A DNA stretch of 35,543 nt from JANRKG01 sp033763635 (GTDB taxonomy: Bacteria > Cyanobacteriota > Cyanobacteriia > GCF-001939115): the NCBI GenBank assembly GCA_033763635.1, contig JANRKG010000232.1, forward strand, positions 1 through 35,543, read 5' to 3'. Each line of letters starts with the position of its first letter. Within the stretch, counting starts at the first letter, position 1. The notes beneath the pieces were generated by a model, which was not told the origin of the DNA, did no database searches, and worked only from the letters and a program-made list of their open reading frames with translations. Both the position numbers and the translations under genes were made by a program. Shown piece by piece: positions 23,122 to 31,001 of the stretch.

Positions 23122-24681
23122 TCACTTCAACTTCGCGATCGCTCCGCGATCCACCAACATTTCCTGCGTTTGTAAATCCTTCACGGTTGCGATCAGAATG
23201 CGCTGATCATCCACTGCAAAACGGATTTCGATGCGATCGAGTCCTGTTTTACCGGGTGGATCGAGGTGGGCGAGGCACACCTGTTCATGGTGGCTTTCCA
23301 GGGAACGAAATTCAGTATGCTGATTCAAGGAAGAACTGGTCATGCGGCCCTGAGCATCATAATTCACTTCCGCCTGGGCGATCGTTGCCACTTCTCCAAT
23401 GTCAAGGCGAACTTCCCGCTGACCTTCGGAGGCAACTTGCAGGGTCAGGGGGTCCAGGCGTTCACAGGGATAGCGAGTGCCCTTTTCAAACAGCGGGTAG
23501 TAGGAATAGGTGCGGGTATAGGGTTCCCAAAGGCGAATGGCGTAGGTGTGGCGGAGGAAATCTTCAATGCCATCGACTTTACCGAGGGCTAACGCTCCGT
23601 GAGCAACTGCTTCAAAGGGTTTATCGAGTTTGACCCGTTGCCGCCCAAAATAGGAACTAATGAGTTGCTGCACCGCTGGAATCTGACAACTCCCACCCAC
23701 CAGCAACACTTGCTCAATCTCAGTTTTATGAACTCCTTTGCTGAGGGCGATCGTCAACACTTCATCTAAGGCCAACCGAATTTGTTCCAGGAGTTGTTGG
23801 GCTTCTAAAATATCCGTCAGCGTATCCCGATTCAGGTACAACTCATGGGCCATGAAGGATTCGTCATCGAACCAGCTTTCCCGCACTTCAAAAGACTGGG
23901 ACAGACGAATTTTCATACGTTCTGCAATTTCTAGCAGAGTTTGCCAACCCACCTCTTTAATTTCCGTTCGAGACGTGCCTATCTGCCGCAGAAAATGTTC
24001 CACGATCCAAACATCAATGTCTACACCACCCACATAGGCATCGGACTTAGCAAGCACTTCCGCTTTGAGCACCTTCTGCTGGCTGCTGCGAGCAACCGTC
24101 CGCACCAGGCTGAGATCCAGGGTGCCCCCCCCAAAATCCACGACCAGGACGATCGCTCCCGGATGTTCCACCGCGTAGCCCAGAGCCGCTGCGGTTGATT
24201 CGTCCACCAGGCGTACATCGGGTAACGCGAGGCGATCAGCGACTTCCCGGAACCAGGTGAGATAGCGTTCAAAAGCACCGACAGGAACGGTAAAAATCAC
24301 CCGATCGGGTTTGAGTTGCTGGGTTACGGCTTGCCAGAGAATACTCAGGAATTGCTCGGATACGAATTCTGGCGTGTAGAGGGTACCCTCCAACAAGCGA
24401 TCGGGGGGCCGGAAATCCGCTGCCAGGTCGCGCTTAAATCCCTGGAACAGGCGATCGGGCTGGGCAAATCCCAGGCGTTGCGATCGGACAGGTTCACCGA
24501 CAATCAATTCCTCAGCGTTCTGGACAAAAACTAAACTGGGCACCACTTCCGCTTTTCCCTGAGCCGTTTCAAATTGGCGTGTGAGGTCATTGAAGTAAAG
24601 AGTGCGGGGCTGCCCCGTCACAGGGTCTTCGGTGCAAACGAGGGTGTTACTGGTGCCAAAGTCGATCGCAACGGTCGTCAC
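23122..24681 (-). CDS. Divergent Hsp70-family protein
   Basis: A 519-aa actin-fold ATPase from GTG 24679-24681. Phosphate-binding loops are VAIDFGTSNTLVC at the N-terminus and VVDFGGGTLDLSLV in the middle. The adenosine motif is VLLVGGSCQIPAVQQL, and DESTAAALGYAVEHPG matches the Hsp70 hinge region. The part after the nucleotide-binding domain is only about 130 residues of beta structure, with no helical lid, so this is not a standard DnaK. The GTG overlaps the TGA of the upstream GrpE-like gene (GTGA) and has gggaggg just upstream. An upstream TTG at 24721-24723 is less likely. Paired with the GrpE-like gene, it probably serves a specific client at the membrane. Confidence 0.9.
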   Translation of the reverse strand: MTTVAIDFGTSNTLVCTEDPVTGQPRTLYFNDLTRQFETAQGKAEVVPSLVFVQNAEELIVGEPVRSQRLGFAQPDRLFQGFKRDLAADFRPPDRLLEGTLYTPEFVSEQFLSILWQAVTQQLKPDRVIFTVPVGAFERYLTWFREVADRLALPDVRLVDESTAAALGYAVEHPGAIVLVVDFGGGTLDLSLVRTVARSSQQKVLKAEVLAKSDAYVGGVDIDVWIVEHFLRQIGTSRTEIKEVGWQTLLEIAERMKIRLSQSFEVRESWFDDESFMAHELYLNRDTLTDILEAQQLLEQIRLALDEVLTIALSKGVHKTEIEQVLLVGGSCQIPAVQQLISSYFGRQRVKLDKPFEAVAHGALALGKVDGIEDFLRHTYAIRLWEPYTRTYSYYPLFEKGTRYPCERLDPLTLQVASEGQREVRLDIGEVATIAQAEVNYDAQGRMTSSSLNQHTEFRSLESHHEQVCLAHLDPPGKTGLDRIEIRFAVDDQRILIATVKDLQTQEMLVDRGAIAKLK

Positions 24682-25232
24682 GCGCCCCCTCCCGGTAAGG
24701 TACGGCTGACTTTGGCAGGGCACAAGATATGATCGCCCCGACGGTAACCTACAAAGCGCACGTACACGTTCTCCCCTTCACGAATATCAGGACTATCTGC
24801 CTGATGCAATCGGGGATCAAAGGGAACCGATTCCCAGGCAGAGCCGATCACCTCATAGTGCCAATCCACCAGCAAAGCATCCAACGTTGTAAAGAGGGAC
24901 AGGATATTTTTCGCAGGAAGATCAGGCTTGATCTGCACCATCCGGCGCAGGCTGGGATAGTTCGTCAGGAGGGATTGTAACTGTTTAAAGGTTTCCTGGT
25001 GATGTTCCTCCGTCAACCGCTGTTCTTGCTGCATGAGTTCCTCCCGCAGCCGCAGCGCTTCCTGTTTCAATGCCTGGACCATCGCTTCTTGATGGGCATC
25101 GTGGGAGAGCGTAGACGGGGAGATTGAACGGGGCGATCGGCCCACCACAAAAAGACCTCCCAACACCAGGAGGCTTCCGGTTAGCAGCAAAACACCATAT
25201 ACCACCAGCATGTCACTGGAAAGACTACCCAT
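24678..25232 (-). CDS. Membrane-anchored GrpE-like nucleotide exchange factor
   Basis: A 184-aa protein with one N-terminal membrane helix (residues about 8-30, VVYGVLLLTGSLLVLGGLF) and a long coiled-coil region (about 45-95, QALKQEALRLREELMQQEQR). The C-terminal domain follows the GrpE pattern: LFTTLDALLVDWHYEVIGSA, then VPFDPRLHQA, EGENVYVRFVGYRRGD and PAKVSR. This mirrors the GrpE motif in which FDP and H precede a beta wing ending in RPAxV. GrpE releases ADP from Hsp70. This gene is translationally coupled to the Hsp70 gene (GTGA), which supports a dedicated pair. ATG 25230-25232 has aagga eight bases upstream. Confidence 0.8.
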   Translation of the reverse strand: MGSLSSDMLVVYGVLLLTGSLLVLGGLFVVGRSPRSISPSTLSHDAHQEAMVQALKQEALRLREELMQQEQRLTEEHHQETFKQLQSLLTNYPSLRRMVQIKPDLPAKNILSLFTTLDALLVDWHYEVIGSAWESVPFDPRLHQADSPDIREGENVYVRFVGYRRGDHILCPAKVSRTLPGGGA

Positions 25233-25243
25233 CCGTCCGATCC

Positions 25244-25456
25244 TTACCCCTGGGAGTTCTGAATTGTCTCATAGTTTGAATCATCGTCGTCCGTCGCATA
25301 ATATTCAGGCAACAACTTTTGGTCTTCCACCTTGCCTAACGCCTGTTCAATGCCCGTCGTGATGCCCGTACAACTGGACCCCGATCCATTGACGACCGTT
25401 TCGGTAATCTTGCCATCCTTGCCAATGCGATATTCCACACGCCGATACTCTGCCAT
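25244..25456 (-). CDS. DUF2997 domain protein
   Basis: A 70-aa protein whose first 45 residues match DUF2997 (VEYRIGKDGKITETVVNG, SCTGITTGIEQALG). An acidic tail (ATDDDDSNYE) follows. The family is small, widespread in cyanobacteria and of unknown function. It is the first gene of the three-gene operon, 11 bp before the GrpE-like gene, so it may be a client or adaptor of this chaperone pair. ATG 25454-25456 has aggatagga upstream. Confidence 0.88.
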   Translation of the reverse strand: MAEYRRVEYRIGKDGKITETVVNGSGSSCTGITTGIEQALGKVEDQKLLPEYYATDDDDSNYETIQNSQG

Positions 25457-25575
25457 GATTTCCTATCCTGATTGACCTTGTTTTAATGCAACAGACGGGC
25501 TACAACCAGCCCCTCCCTCCAAACTCTATTAAACGTTAGAGCCGTTCTTAATCACCCTAACGCAATCGTTTCGTT

Positions 25576-25995
25576 ATGAGCCACTATCAACAAATTTTGC
25601 AAATTTCCACCAACGGCAAATCCCTGGCAAAGATCACCTCTAAAGTGCAGGGGGCCGTTCAACAATCTGGCATTCGCATGGGTCTCTGCCATCTGTTTTT
25701 GCGTCACACATCCGCCAGCTTAATTATTCAAGAAAATGCTGATCCCGATGTTTTGAAGGATCTGGAGCGTTTTTTTTCTCAACTGGTTCCCGAAGACAGC
25801 CAGCGCTACTTCCACAGCACTGAAGGACCGGATGATATGCCCGCCCACATCCGTACCGTTCTCACCAAAACTTCTGAACAAATCCCGATCGCCCACGGTC
25901 GCTTACTCTTAGGCACCTGGCAGGGAATTTACCTCTGGGAACACCGTCAGCACGGGTCTGACAGAGAAGTGGTTGTACATATTATGGGAGATTGA
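25576..25995 (+). CDS. YjbQ family protein (UPF0047)
   Basis: A 139-aa single-domain protein with the family signature LFLRHTSASLIIQENADPDV, then HIRTVL, and the C-terminal strand GTWQGIYLWEHR followed by HIMGD. Members form trimers with a metal-like site and have a reported secondary thiamine-phosphate synthase activity; the true role is debated. Length is normal for the family. It is divergent from the DUF2997 operon with a 119-bp shared promoter region. The last 16 bp of the gene region, including the stop, are duplicated in tandem just downstream. Confidence 0.93.
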   Translation: MSHYQQILQISTNGKSLAKITSKVQGAVQQSGIRMGLCHLFLRHTSASLIIQENADPDVLKDLERFFSQLVPEDSQRYFHSTEGPDDMPAHIRTVLTKTSEQIPIAHGRLLLGTWQGIYLWEHRQHGSDREVVVHIMGD

Positions 25996-26013
25996 AGTTA
26001 TGGGAGATTGAAG
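25982..26013 (+). repeat. 16-bp tandem duplication across the yjbQ stop codon
   Basis: ttatgggagattgaag occurs at 25982-25997 and 25998-26013. The first copy encodes the end of YjbQ and its TGA. Just after it, gggtcat heptamers follow (26015-26030). It looks like slippage at a repeat-prone 3' end. Confidence 0.85.
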
Positions 26014-26085
26014 AGGTCATGGGTCATGGGTAAGCAGTGACTTATCTGCCATCACCTATCAGCCTTTCCCCAGTCAAAAACAAGA

Positions 26086-26111
26086 GATGGGACTAGAAGG
26101 CTAGTCCCATC
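26086..26111. terminator. Strong hairpin between yjbQ and the 26640 gene
   Basis: A perfect 11-bp stem gatgggactag / ctagtcccatc with loop aagg. The T-run needed for intrinsic termination lies on the minus-strand side (tcttgtttttg), so it best terminates minus-strand transcripts from the 26640-27473 gene. It may also protect the yjbQ mRNA end. Confidence 0.65.
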
Positions 26112-26302
26112 AAGTAGTGCTATGCAGAATAGAATGTCCAGAACAGATGAGCGTGAAATTACAAAGTAGCTTGAAACGAATCACTAGAATGGACTGGAAA
26201 AACCTCGCGACTACCGCCTTCTGAAATCACATCCACTGATGTCTCTAAGGACCGATCGATACAGATCGCTGATTGGTACTCTCTGTCACACACTCGCCGA
26301 AA

Positions 26303-26335
26303 AACACGTAACTAACACGTAACTAACACGTAACC
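26303..26335. repeat. 11-bp tandem repeat
   Basis: aacacgtaact occurs at 26303-26313 and 26314-26324, then aacacgtaacc at 26325-26335, with decaying variants to about 26365. The 11-bp period is close to one helical turn. It sits in the 644-bp spacer between yjbQ and the 26640 gene, in which I find only this, two hairpins and one doubtful short frame. Confidence 0.88.
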
Positions 26336-26403
26336 AGAAACGTAACCAAAACAAACACGAAACGAGATACGAAACCAGATACAGAAGAAATACAGCGAAA
26401 TAG

Positions 26404-26622
26404 TCAGAGAATGCAGTTGGCAGGATACCCATTGTGGGGTGTGTTCAGCAAACTCGGAGAAGCGAGGGGGTCTTGAGCGGGAGGCACAGGCTCTAGACCG
26501 AATTGGTTAATGAACTCTTCTTTGGTGAATTCATCTCTTCTTGTGCCTGTATTTAAGATAACATTCACAGCAGGTTCAGGAAGCAGTTTTAACCAAAGTT
26601 TGCAACCTGTAAAAGGTTGCAA
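26404..26622 (-). CDS. Doubtful small protein
   Basis: A 72-codon frame starting with TTG at 26620-26622. The middle reads like natural protein (NTGTRRDEFTKEEFINQFGL), with aaaggag just three bases before the TTG. However, the start codon lies in the arm of a hairpin, the tail is low-quality, and I recognise no family. It could be a real small gene downstream of the 26640 gene, a fragment of something larger, or chance. Confidence 0.25.
   Translation of the reverse strand: MQPFTGCKLWLKLLPEPAVNVILNTGTRRDEFTKEEFINQFGLEPVPPAQDPLASPSLLNTPHNGYPANCIL
26600..26622 (-). terminator. Hairpin after the 26640 gene
   Basis: A perfect 9-bp stem ttgcaacct / aggttgcaa with a 5-base loop lies 17 bp past the stop of the 26640-27473 gene in its reading direction. 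The bases beyond are not a clear T-run, so termination strength is uncertain. Confidence 0.55.
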
Positions 26623-26639
26623 TATCTCCTTTGCCCTGA

Positions 26640-27473
26640 TTAAGGATTACCCGATCCTGTCGTGATGTTCGGGGTGGTTGCAGTTCCCTGCGGGGAAGTC
26701 GTCGCACCACTTTGGGAGGCATCTGAATTGGTATTGGTGGGCGTGGAAGATGCATCCGGAACAACGATCGTTCCAGGAGTCGTTGTCGTCGAAGAGGGGG
26801 AAGTTTGTTGCTGCGTTTGGGGGGCTGTTTGGGGAGCAGGTTGCGGCGCAGGCACCACCCGTTCGATCGTCCGTTGTTGGGGAACGGGCACTACCTCACG
26901 GGTCCGCTCGATTACGGTTGTCCGCGTACTGGGAGCCGTTTGAGGAGCCGGAGATACAGGGGCCGGAGATGCAGCGGGAGCAGGGGCAGTCTGAATTACA
27001 GGAGCAGCAACGGGAGCGGGTTGATTGCGTCGCTGTGCCAACAGAGCCAGGGAACCAACGGTTAAACCCACCAGGGAGGTCAACAAAATGCCCAGAAGCA
27101 AGCCCCGTGCAGCGTTGTCATTATCCCGAACTTCCTGTTGTTCCTCCAGAATGCGTCGTTCCCGTGTCTGACCAGAAACATATCCATTTCGGTAAGAAGC
27201 TTCTGTGGGTGTGATCGCCGGAGGCACGTTATTTTCACTTCGGGAAGTGGTCGTATGTAGATTGCCCTGAGAGTCCCGATAGGTATCACGATGCACTTCC
27301 TGATGATAAGAATTCGGCTCGTTCAGGTAAGCAGCCTCAGAGGGGGTCACTCCACGGGGATCAGTTGCCCGTTCCTGCTGGGAAACAGTGGTGTGCCTGT
27401 TCCCCTGAGCATCCTGGTAGGTTTCGCGGCGCACTTCGCTGCGAGATGAATTGCGATCGTTGAGATTAGCCAT
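26640..27473 (-). CDS. Single-pass membrane protein with repeats and Pro/Ala/Thr-rich tail
   Basis: A 277-aa protein of no recognised family. The N-terminus holds two related units of about 38 residues: SEVRRETYQDAQGNRHTTVS with TPSEAAYLN, and HQEVHRDTYRDSQGNLHTTT with TPTEASYRN. Next comes a charged stretch (RERRILEEQQEVRD) and one membrane helix (LLLGILLTSLVGLTVGSLAL). A long disordered Pro/Ala/Thr/Gln tail follows, probably outside the membrane. ATG 27471-27473 was preferred over an upstream GTG at 27521 because it starts cleanly at MANLNDRN. The tail may be a cell-wall-spanning spacer. The function is unknown. Confidence 0.75.
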   Translation of the reverse strand: MANLNDRNSSRSEVRRETYQDAQGNRHTTVSQQERATDPRGVTPSEAAYLNEPNSYHQEVHRDTYRDSQGNLHTTTSRSENNVPPAITPTEASYRNGYVSGQTRERRILEEQQEVRDNDNAARGLLLGILLTSLVGLTVGSLALLAQRRNQPAPVAAPVIQTAPAPAASPAPVSPAPQTAPSTRTTVIERTREVVPVPQQRTIERVVPAPQPAPQTAPQTQQQTSPSSTTTTPGTIVVPDASSTPTNTNSDASQSGATTSPQGTATTPNITTGSGNP

Positions 27474-27561
27474 TTTTTTGAACTCGTTTAATAAAGGGGT
27501 AAAAAAGTCGGAAAATCGCACAGAGTCGAACTAATTCCATCACCGGACCTCGCACACGACA

Positions 27562-27607
27562 AACGGCTATCCGATTCCTTATTTGTATTGGAATCACGGT
27601 AGCCGTT
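27562..27607. terminator. Imperfect hairpin between two envelope genes
   Basis: aacggctatccgattcc (27562-27578) and ggaatcacggtagccgtt (27590-27607) form a long, slightly bulged stem with an 11-base A/T loop. It lies 58 bp after the stop of the peptidoglycan-binding protein gene in its reading direction. There is no clear T-run, so it may be a terminator or an mRNA 3' structure. Confidence 0.5.
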
Positions 27608-27665
27608 CTGAGCGATCGATTGTTCTACCCCAGGAATGGCTTGTTACCCCTATCCAAGGTATGAA

Positions 27666-28466
27666 TTAGCGCATAATGGCACGCCAGGTCGTGGGGCCTA
27701 CAATACCATCAGATTGCAACTTATACTTTCGTTGAGCGGCTCTCACTGCCGTTTGGGTTCCCGATCCAAAAACCCCATCGACTCTTCCCGAATATAAACC
27801 AAGAGCTTTTAAGCGTTCTTGTAACCCAATCACCGCTGTTCCGCGCATCCCTAACCGAAGAATAGGAAAATCCCCCGAATTCGTAGCAGCAGGGGTTGGA
27901 TTTGCTGCCGTGAGAGTGGCTGTCGGAGAGGCTGGAGTCGCTGGGGTTGGGGAGGAGGTCGTAGGGGTTGTTCTGGTTGCAGGTTGGGGAGGGGTAGCCG
28001 CAGGTTGGGCAGGGGGCATTACAGGTTGGGCAGGAACGACAGCAGTGCCTCCTGGCGTGGGGGGGGCTTCCGTTGTTGCTGGAAACAACCGATTCCAGGT
28101 CGTCGGCCCCGTGATCCCATCTGCTTTCAAGCCAGCAGCCTTTTGAAATTGGGAAACAGCGATCACGGTACTTTCGGCATACACCCCATCCACAGCACCG
28201 TTGTAGTATCCCAGCAGCTTTAAAGCTCCCTGTAATTCACCAACCTCTGTGCCTTTACTGCCAAACCGCAAGACAGGGCGGCTGACGGTTTGGGGAGTTC
28301 CCTGGGCGATCGTCATTTCCATGATCCCTTCCTCTGGAAGCGTCTGCCCTGGCCCCGCTAACCCGATCACTAGCAGTCCGGTTACGAGGCCACTCAGCAC
28401 TGCCCGATGCCCTTTAGATTGCTGACTCAAACGGGTGATAGTTCCGTACCCAATGCTCAGTTTCAT
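27666..28466 (-). CDS. Protein with two peptidoglycan-binding domains
   Basis: A 266-aa exported protein with a signal peptide or anchor (AVLSGLVTGLLVIGLAGPG). Two PG_binding_1 domains follow: LRFGSKGTEVGELQGALKLL to DGITGPTTW, and LRLGMRGTAVIGLQERLKAL to DGIVGPTTW. A Pro/Thr/Ala-rich linker joins them. These domains bind cell-wall peptidoglycan. No catalytic domain is present, so it may be a wall-anchoring or scaffold protein. ATG 28464-28466 is chosen because ggaagga lies nine bases upstream. Earlier ATG/GTG codons exist at 28484 and 28493. Confidence 0.88.
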   Translation of the reverse strand: MKLSIGYGTITRLSQQSKGHRAVLSGLVTGLLVIGLAGPGQTLPEEGIMEMTIAQGTPQTVSRPVLRFGSKGTEVGELQGALKLLGYYNGAVDGVYAESTVIAVSQFQKAAGLKADGITGPTTWNRLFPATTEAPPTPGGTAVVPAQPVMPPAQPAATPPQPATRTTPTTSSPTPATPASPTATLTAANPTPAATNSGDFPILRLGMRGTAVIGLQERLKALGLYSGRVDGVFGSGTQTAVRAAQRKYKLQSDGIVGPTTWRAIMR

Positions 28467-28614
28467 AGTCAAACGTCCTTCCATAACTGACACACATCAT
28501 CAACAGCGTTTTCTTCCGACTGGCCTAGCTTTTCGTATCGTCTACTTGGATTTCGATATCGTTTTTCTCGATGTGTCGTTCAGGTTCCTATTTTAATCAG
28601 TTGCCCAAAATTCA

Positions 28615-29346
28615 TCAGGTCCACCCCCAACCCACCAGTGACGGCGCTTGTCCTTCAACTGCAAGGGCGGCAATAGCATCAGGTCCGACGTAAAAAAAAC
28701 GCAACCACCAAATTTGCTCTGACTGGTTTTTCTTTATACCGCGCATTAGTGTAACCGATTCTGCTGTGACTGGCGATAGCGAAACCTGGGAAAGTCCGCC
28801 TAATCCCCGTCCGATCGCTTTCAAGTAAGCCTCTTTACAGGTCCAATACTGGAGAAAGCGAATGGATTGTTGATCCACCAGGGTATCCAACACATCAGCC
28901 GCTTCCTCTGGAGCCAGAAACCGTTGGGCCAGTTGTTTAACATCTGAAATCGAGCGCACTTTTTCCACATCAACGCCAATCGTTCTCTGAGCAAAAGCGT
29001 AAAGTGCCAGATCCTCAGAGTGGGCGAGATTAAAGTGGAACGGGGGAGTGGGCACGGTCGCGAAGGCGGGCTTGCCATAGGGACCGTAACAGAATTCTAG
29101 ATTGCCGGGAGGCTGGTTCAGGTAACGGCCTAACAGAATCCGGAGGATGCCCCGACTGACGATCGCCCGTTGTTGTAAAACTTCTGTTCGCAGACGATCG
29201 GCCCGTTGCTGTTCATCCGGGGCCAGGGTTTGGTGCAACTCGGACAGGGAAACGGGAGGACGATCGAGGTTGATGCGCCAGAGATGAACCGTTTCGTCCG
29301 ATAATGTCAGATCGACTGGGGGAGAATGCCATTGCAAGTCCATCAT
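28615..29346 (-). CDS. 4'-phosphopantetheinyl transferase (Sfp/HetI-like)
   Basis: A 243-aa enzyme that transfers the phosphopantetheine arm of coenzyme A to a serine of acyl- or peptidyl-carrier proteins. Family motifs are FCYGPYGKPAF, FNLAHSED, IGVDVEKVR (Mg-binding acids) and WTCKEAYLKAIGRGL. In cyanobacteria without a separate AcpS, this type activates the fatty-acid ACP as well as polyketide/peptide synthases. It is divergent from the DUF1823-bioF operon with an 84-bp gap. Two ATGs in a row occur at 29341-29346; the first is reported. Confidence 0.93.
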   Translation of the reverse strand: MMDLQWHSPPVDLTLSDETVHLWRINLDRPPVSLSELHQTLAPDEQQRADRLRTEVLQQRAIVSRGILRILLGRYLNQPPGNLEFCYGPYGKPAFATVPTPPFHFNLAHSEDLALYAFAQRTIGVDVEKVRSISDVKQLAQRFLAPEEAADVLDTLVDQQSIRFLQYWTCKEAYLKAIGRGLGGLSQVSLSPVTAESVTLMRGIKKNQSEQIWWLRFFYVGPDAIAALAVEGQAPSLVGWGWT

Positions 29347-29430
29347 CTGTAGCCAGGGATGGGATCGTATTCATTAAACCCCGTATCGTTAAAATTTTGC
29401 GTCTTTTCCACCTTACATTCTCCTATCACG

Positions 29431-29805
29431 ATGACCCCTGATCTGCCACCTCTCACCACTGAAACCCTCTGGGCAATCCTGAATGAAACGATCGCGGATG
29501 AAACCGTGAACCAGTTAGTTTGGCACTACCTGGGCTATCGCTATGATGCTGAAACGAACCAATGGGACACTCAGGCCGTTGCTCCTGAGTGGCGCGACTA
29601 TCCGACCCCTCCTGATTTCATCGCCAGTCGTCCCGCAACGGTGAAACTGACGCGATCGATTCCCCCGGAATACAAGCAAATTCTGAAAGAAAAATTAGGA
29701 TTTAAGGGTTACACCGTGGATCAACTCGTGCCACGCCTGACCCGACGCGCCACAATGACGAACTGGCTCCTCAGTTATATGGAACAGCACGGATTAGGGG
29801 CTTAA
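29431..29805 (+). CDS. DUF1823 family protein
   Basis: A 124-aa protein from ATG 29431 that matches the cyanobacterial/plastid DUF1823 pattern: LTTETLWAILNETIADETVN, VAPEWRDYPTPPDFIASRPA, TVKLTRSIPPEYKQILKEKL, GFKGYTVDQL. The function is unknown. The in-frame extension back to 29359 has no family similarity and was dropped. It ends 6 bp before bioF, so it is the first gene of a three-gene operon. Confidence 0.92.
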   Translation: MTPDLPPLTTETLWAILNETIADETVNQLVWHYLGYRYDAETNQWDTQAVAPEWRDYPTPPDFIASRPATVKLTRSIPPEYKQILKEKLGFKGYTVDQLVPRLTRRATMTNWLLSYMEQHGLGA

Positions 29806-29811
29806 TCCTTC

Positions 29812-30996
29812 ATGGCCCACCCCTACGCTTGGTTAGATAAGTCGCTGAATGCGATCCATCGGGCAGACTGGTATCGCTCGGTTCAAACCCTATCCGGGCT
29901 TCCGGGTCCGATCGTCTGTTTAGAAGGGCAGCAGGTTGTAAACTTTGCCAGCAATGATTACCTGGGGTTAGCAGGAGATCCCCGGTTGATTCAGGCAGCG
30001 ATCGGTGCAACGCAGGAATTCGGGACGGGCAGTACGGGATCACGGCTCCTCAGTGGGCACCGATCGCTACACTGCCAACTGGAGGAGGCGATCGCTGCCC
30101 TGAAACAAACGGAAGATGCCCTCGTCTTCAGTTCGGGCTATTTGGCGAATCTGGGAACGATCGCTGCCCTGGTCGGTCAACGGGATCTCATTCTGTCGGA
30201 TCAATACAATCACTCCAGCCTCAAGAATGGGGCGTTGATGAGTCAGGCGGCGATCGTCGAGTACGCCCATTGCGAAGTTGCAGACCTGAAGGCCAAACTC
30301 ATCCAGCATCGCGCTTTACACCGTCGCTGTCTGATCGTGACCGACAGTGTGTTTAGCATGGACGGGGATCTGTGTCCTTTACCAGACTTGGTTGCCCTGG
30401 CAGAAGAATTTGAGTGCATGGTGTTGGTGGATGAGGCCCATGCAACGGGGGTGATGGGCACAAATGGGGCGGGTTGTGTGGAATATTTCGGTTGCACCCA
30501 TACGCCCTTAATCCAGGTAGGAACCTTGAGCAAAGCGCTGGGCAGTTTGGGGGGATATGTGGCGGGTTCGGCAGCGTTGATTGACTTTCTGCGTAATCGA
30601 TCGCCCGGTTGGATTTACACGACTGGCCTTTCCCCTGCAGATACCGCAGCGGCGTTGGCAGCCGTGAGGATTATTGGTCAGGAACCCGAAAGGCGAGAAC
30701 GGCTCCGGCAACACGTTCAATTTCTCACCCAAGGGCTGCAAGATCGGGTGCAGTCGAGGGGACAATCGCCCTTCAACCTTCGCCCATCCCATTCCCCGAT
30801 CCTCTGTCTCCAAGTTGCAGATGCCGCAACCGTCGTAAAATTGGGGCGACACCTCCGACAAAAAGGTTTTTTTGTCGCTGCGGTGCGCCCCCCTACCGTC
30901 CCCACCAGTCGGATTCGGATTACCCTCATGACCACCCACAAGCGGCAGTCTTTGGAATCCCTCGTGAACACTTTGCAAGACCTATCGAACCTGTAA
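29812..30996 (+). CDS. bioF: 8-amino-7-oxononanoate synthase
   Basis: A PLP-dependent enzyme joining pimeloyl-thioester and L-alanine, the first ring-forming step of biotin synthesis. Fold-type I landmarks are VNFASNDYLGL near the N-terminus, GTGSTGSRLLSGH, DEAHATGVMG (residues 207-216) and the PLP-binding GTLSKALGSLGGYV (Lys241). Length (394 aa) is normal. No other bio genes lie in the window. It is coupled to DUF1823 upstream and to a GIY-YIG gene 5 bp downstream. Among related alpha-oxoamine synthases (Kbl, HemA, Spt), the sequence pattern best fits BioF. Confidence 0.92.
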   Translation: MAHPYAWLDKSLNAIHRADWYRSVQTLSGLPGPIVCLEGQQVVNFASNDYLGLAGDPRLIQAAIGATQEFGTGSTGSRLLSGHRSLHCQLEEAIAALKQTEDALVFSSGYLANLGTIAALVGQRDLILSDQYNHSSLKNGALMSQAAIVEYAHCEVADLKAKLIQHRALHRRCLIVTDSVFSMDGDLCPLPDLVALAEEFECMVLVDEAHATGVMGTNGAGCVEYFGCTHTPLIQVGTLSKALGSLGGYVAGSAALIDFLRNRSPGWIYTTGLSPADTAAALAAVRIIGQEPERRERLRQHVQFLTQGLQDRVQSRGQSPFNLRPSHSPILCLQVADAATVVKLGRHLRQKGFFVAAVRPPTVPTSRIRITLMTTHKRQSLESLVNTLQDLSNL

Positions 30997-31001
30997 ACCC
31001 C

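Noticed and set aside
26662..27214. Plus-strand frames opposite the Pro/Thr-rich membrane protein
   Set aside because: Low-complexity antisense readings without start signals or domains.
30609..31001. 131-residue N-terminal extension of the GIY-YIG protein
   Set aside because: It overlaps bioF in another frame and has no similarity; the ATG at 31002 gives the natural start.
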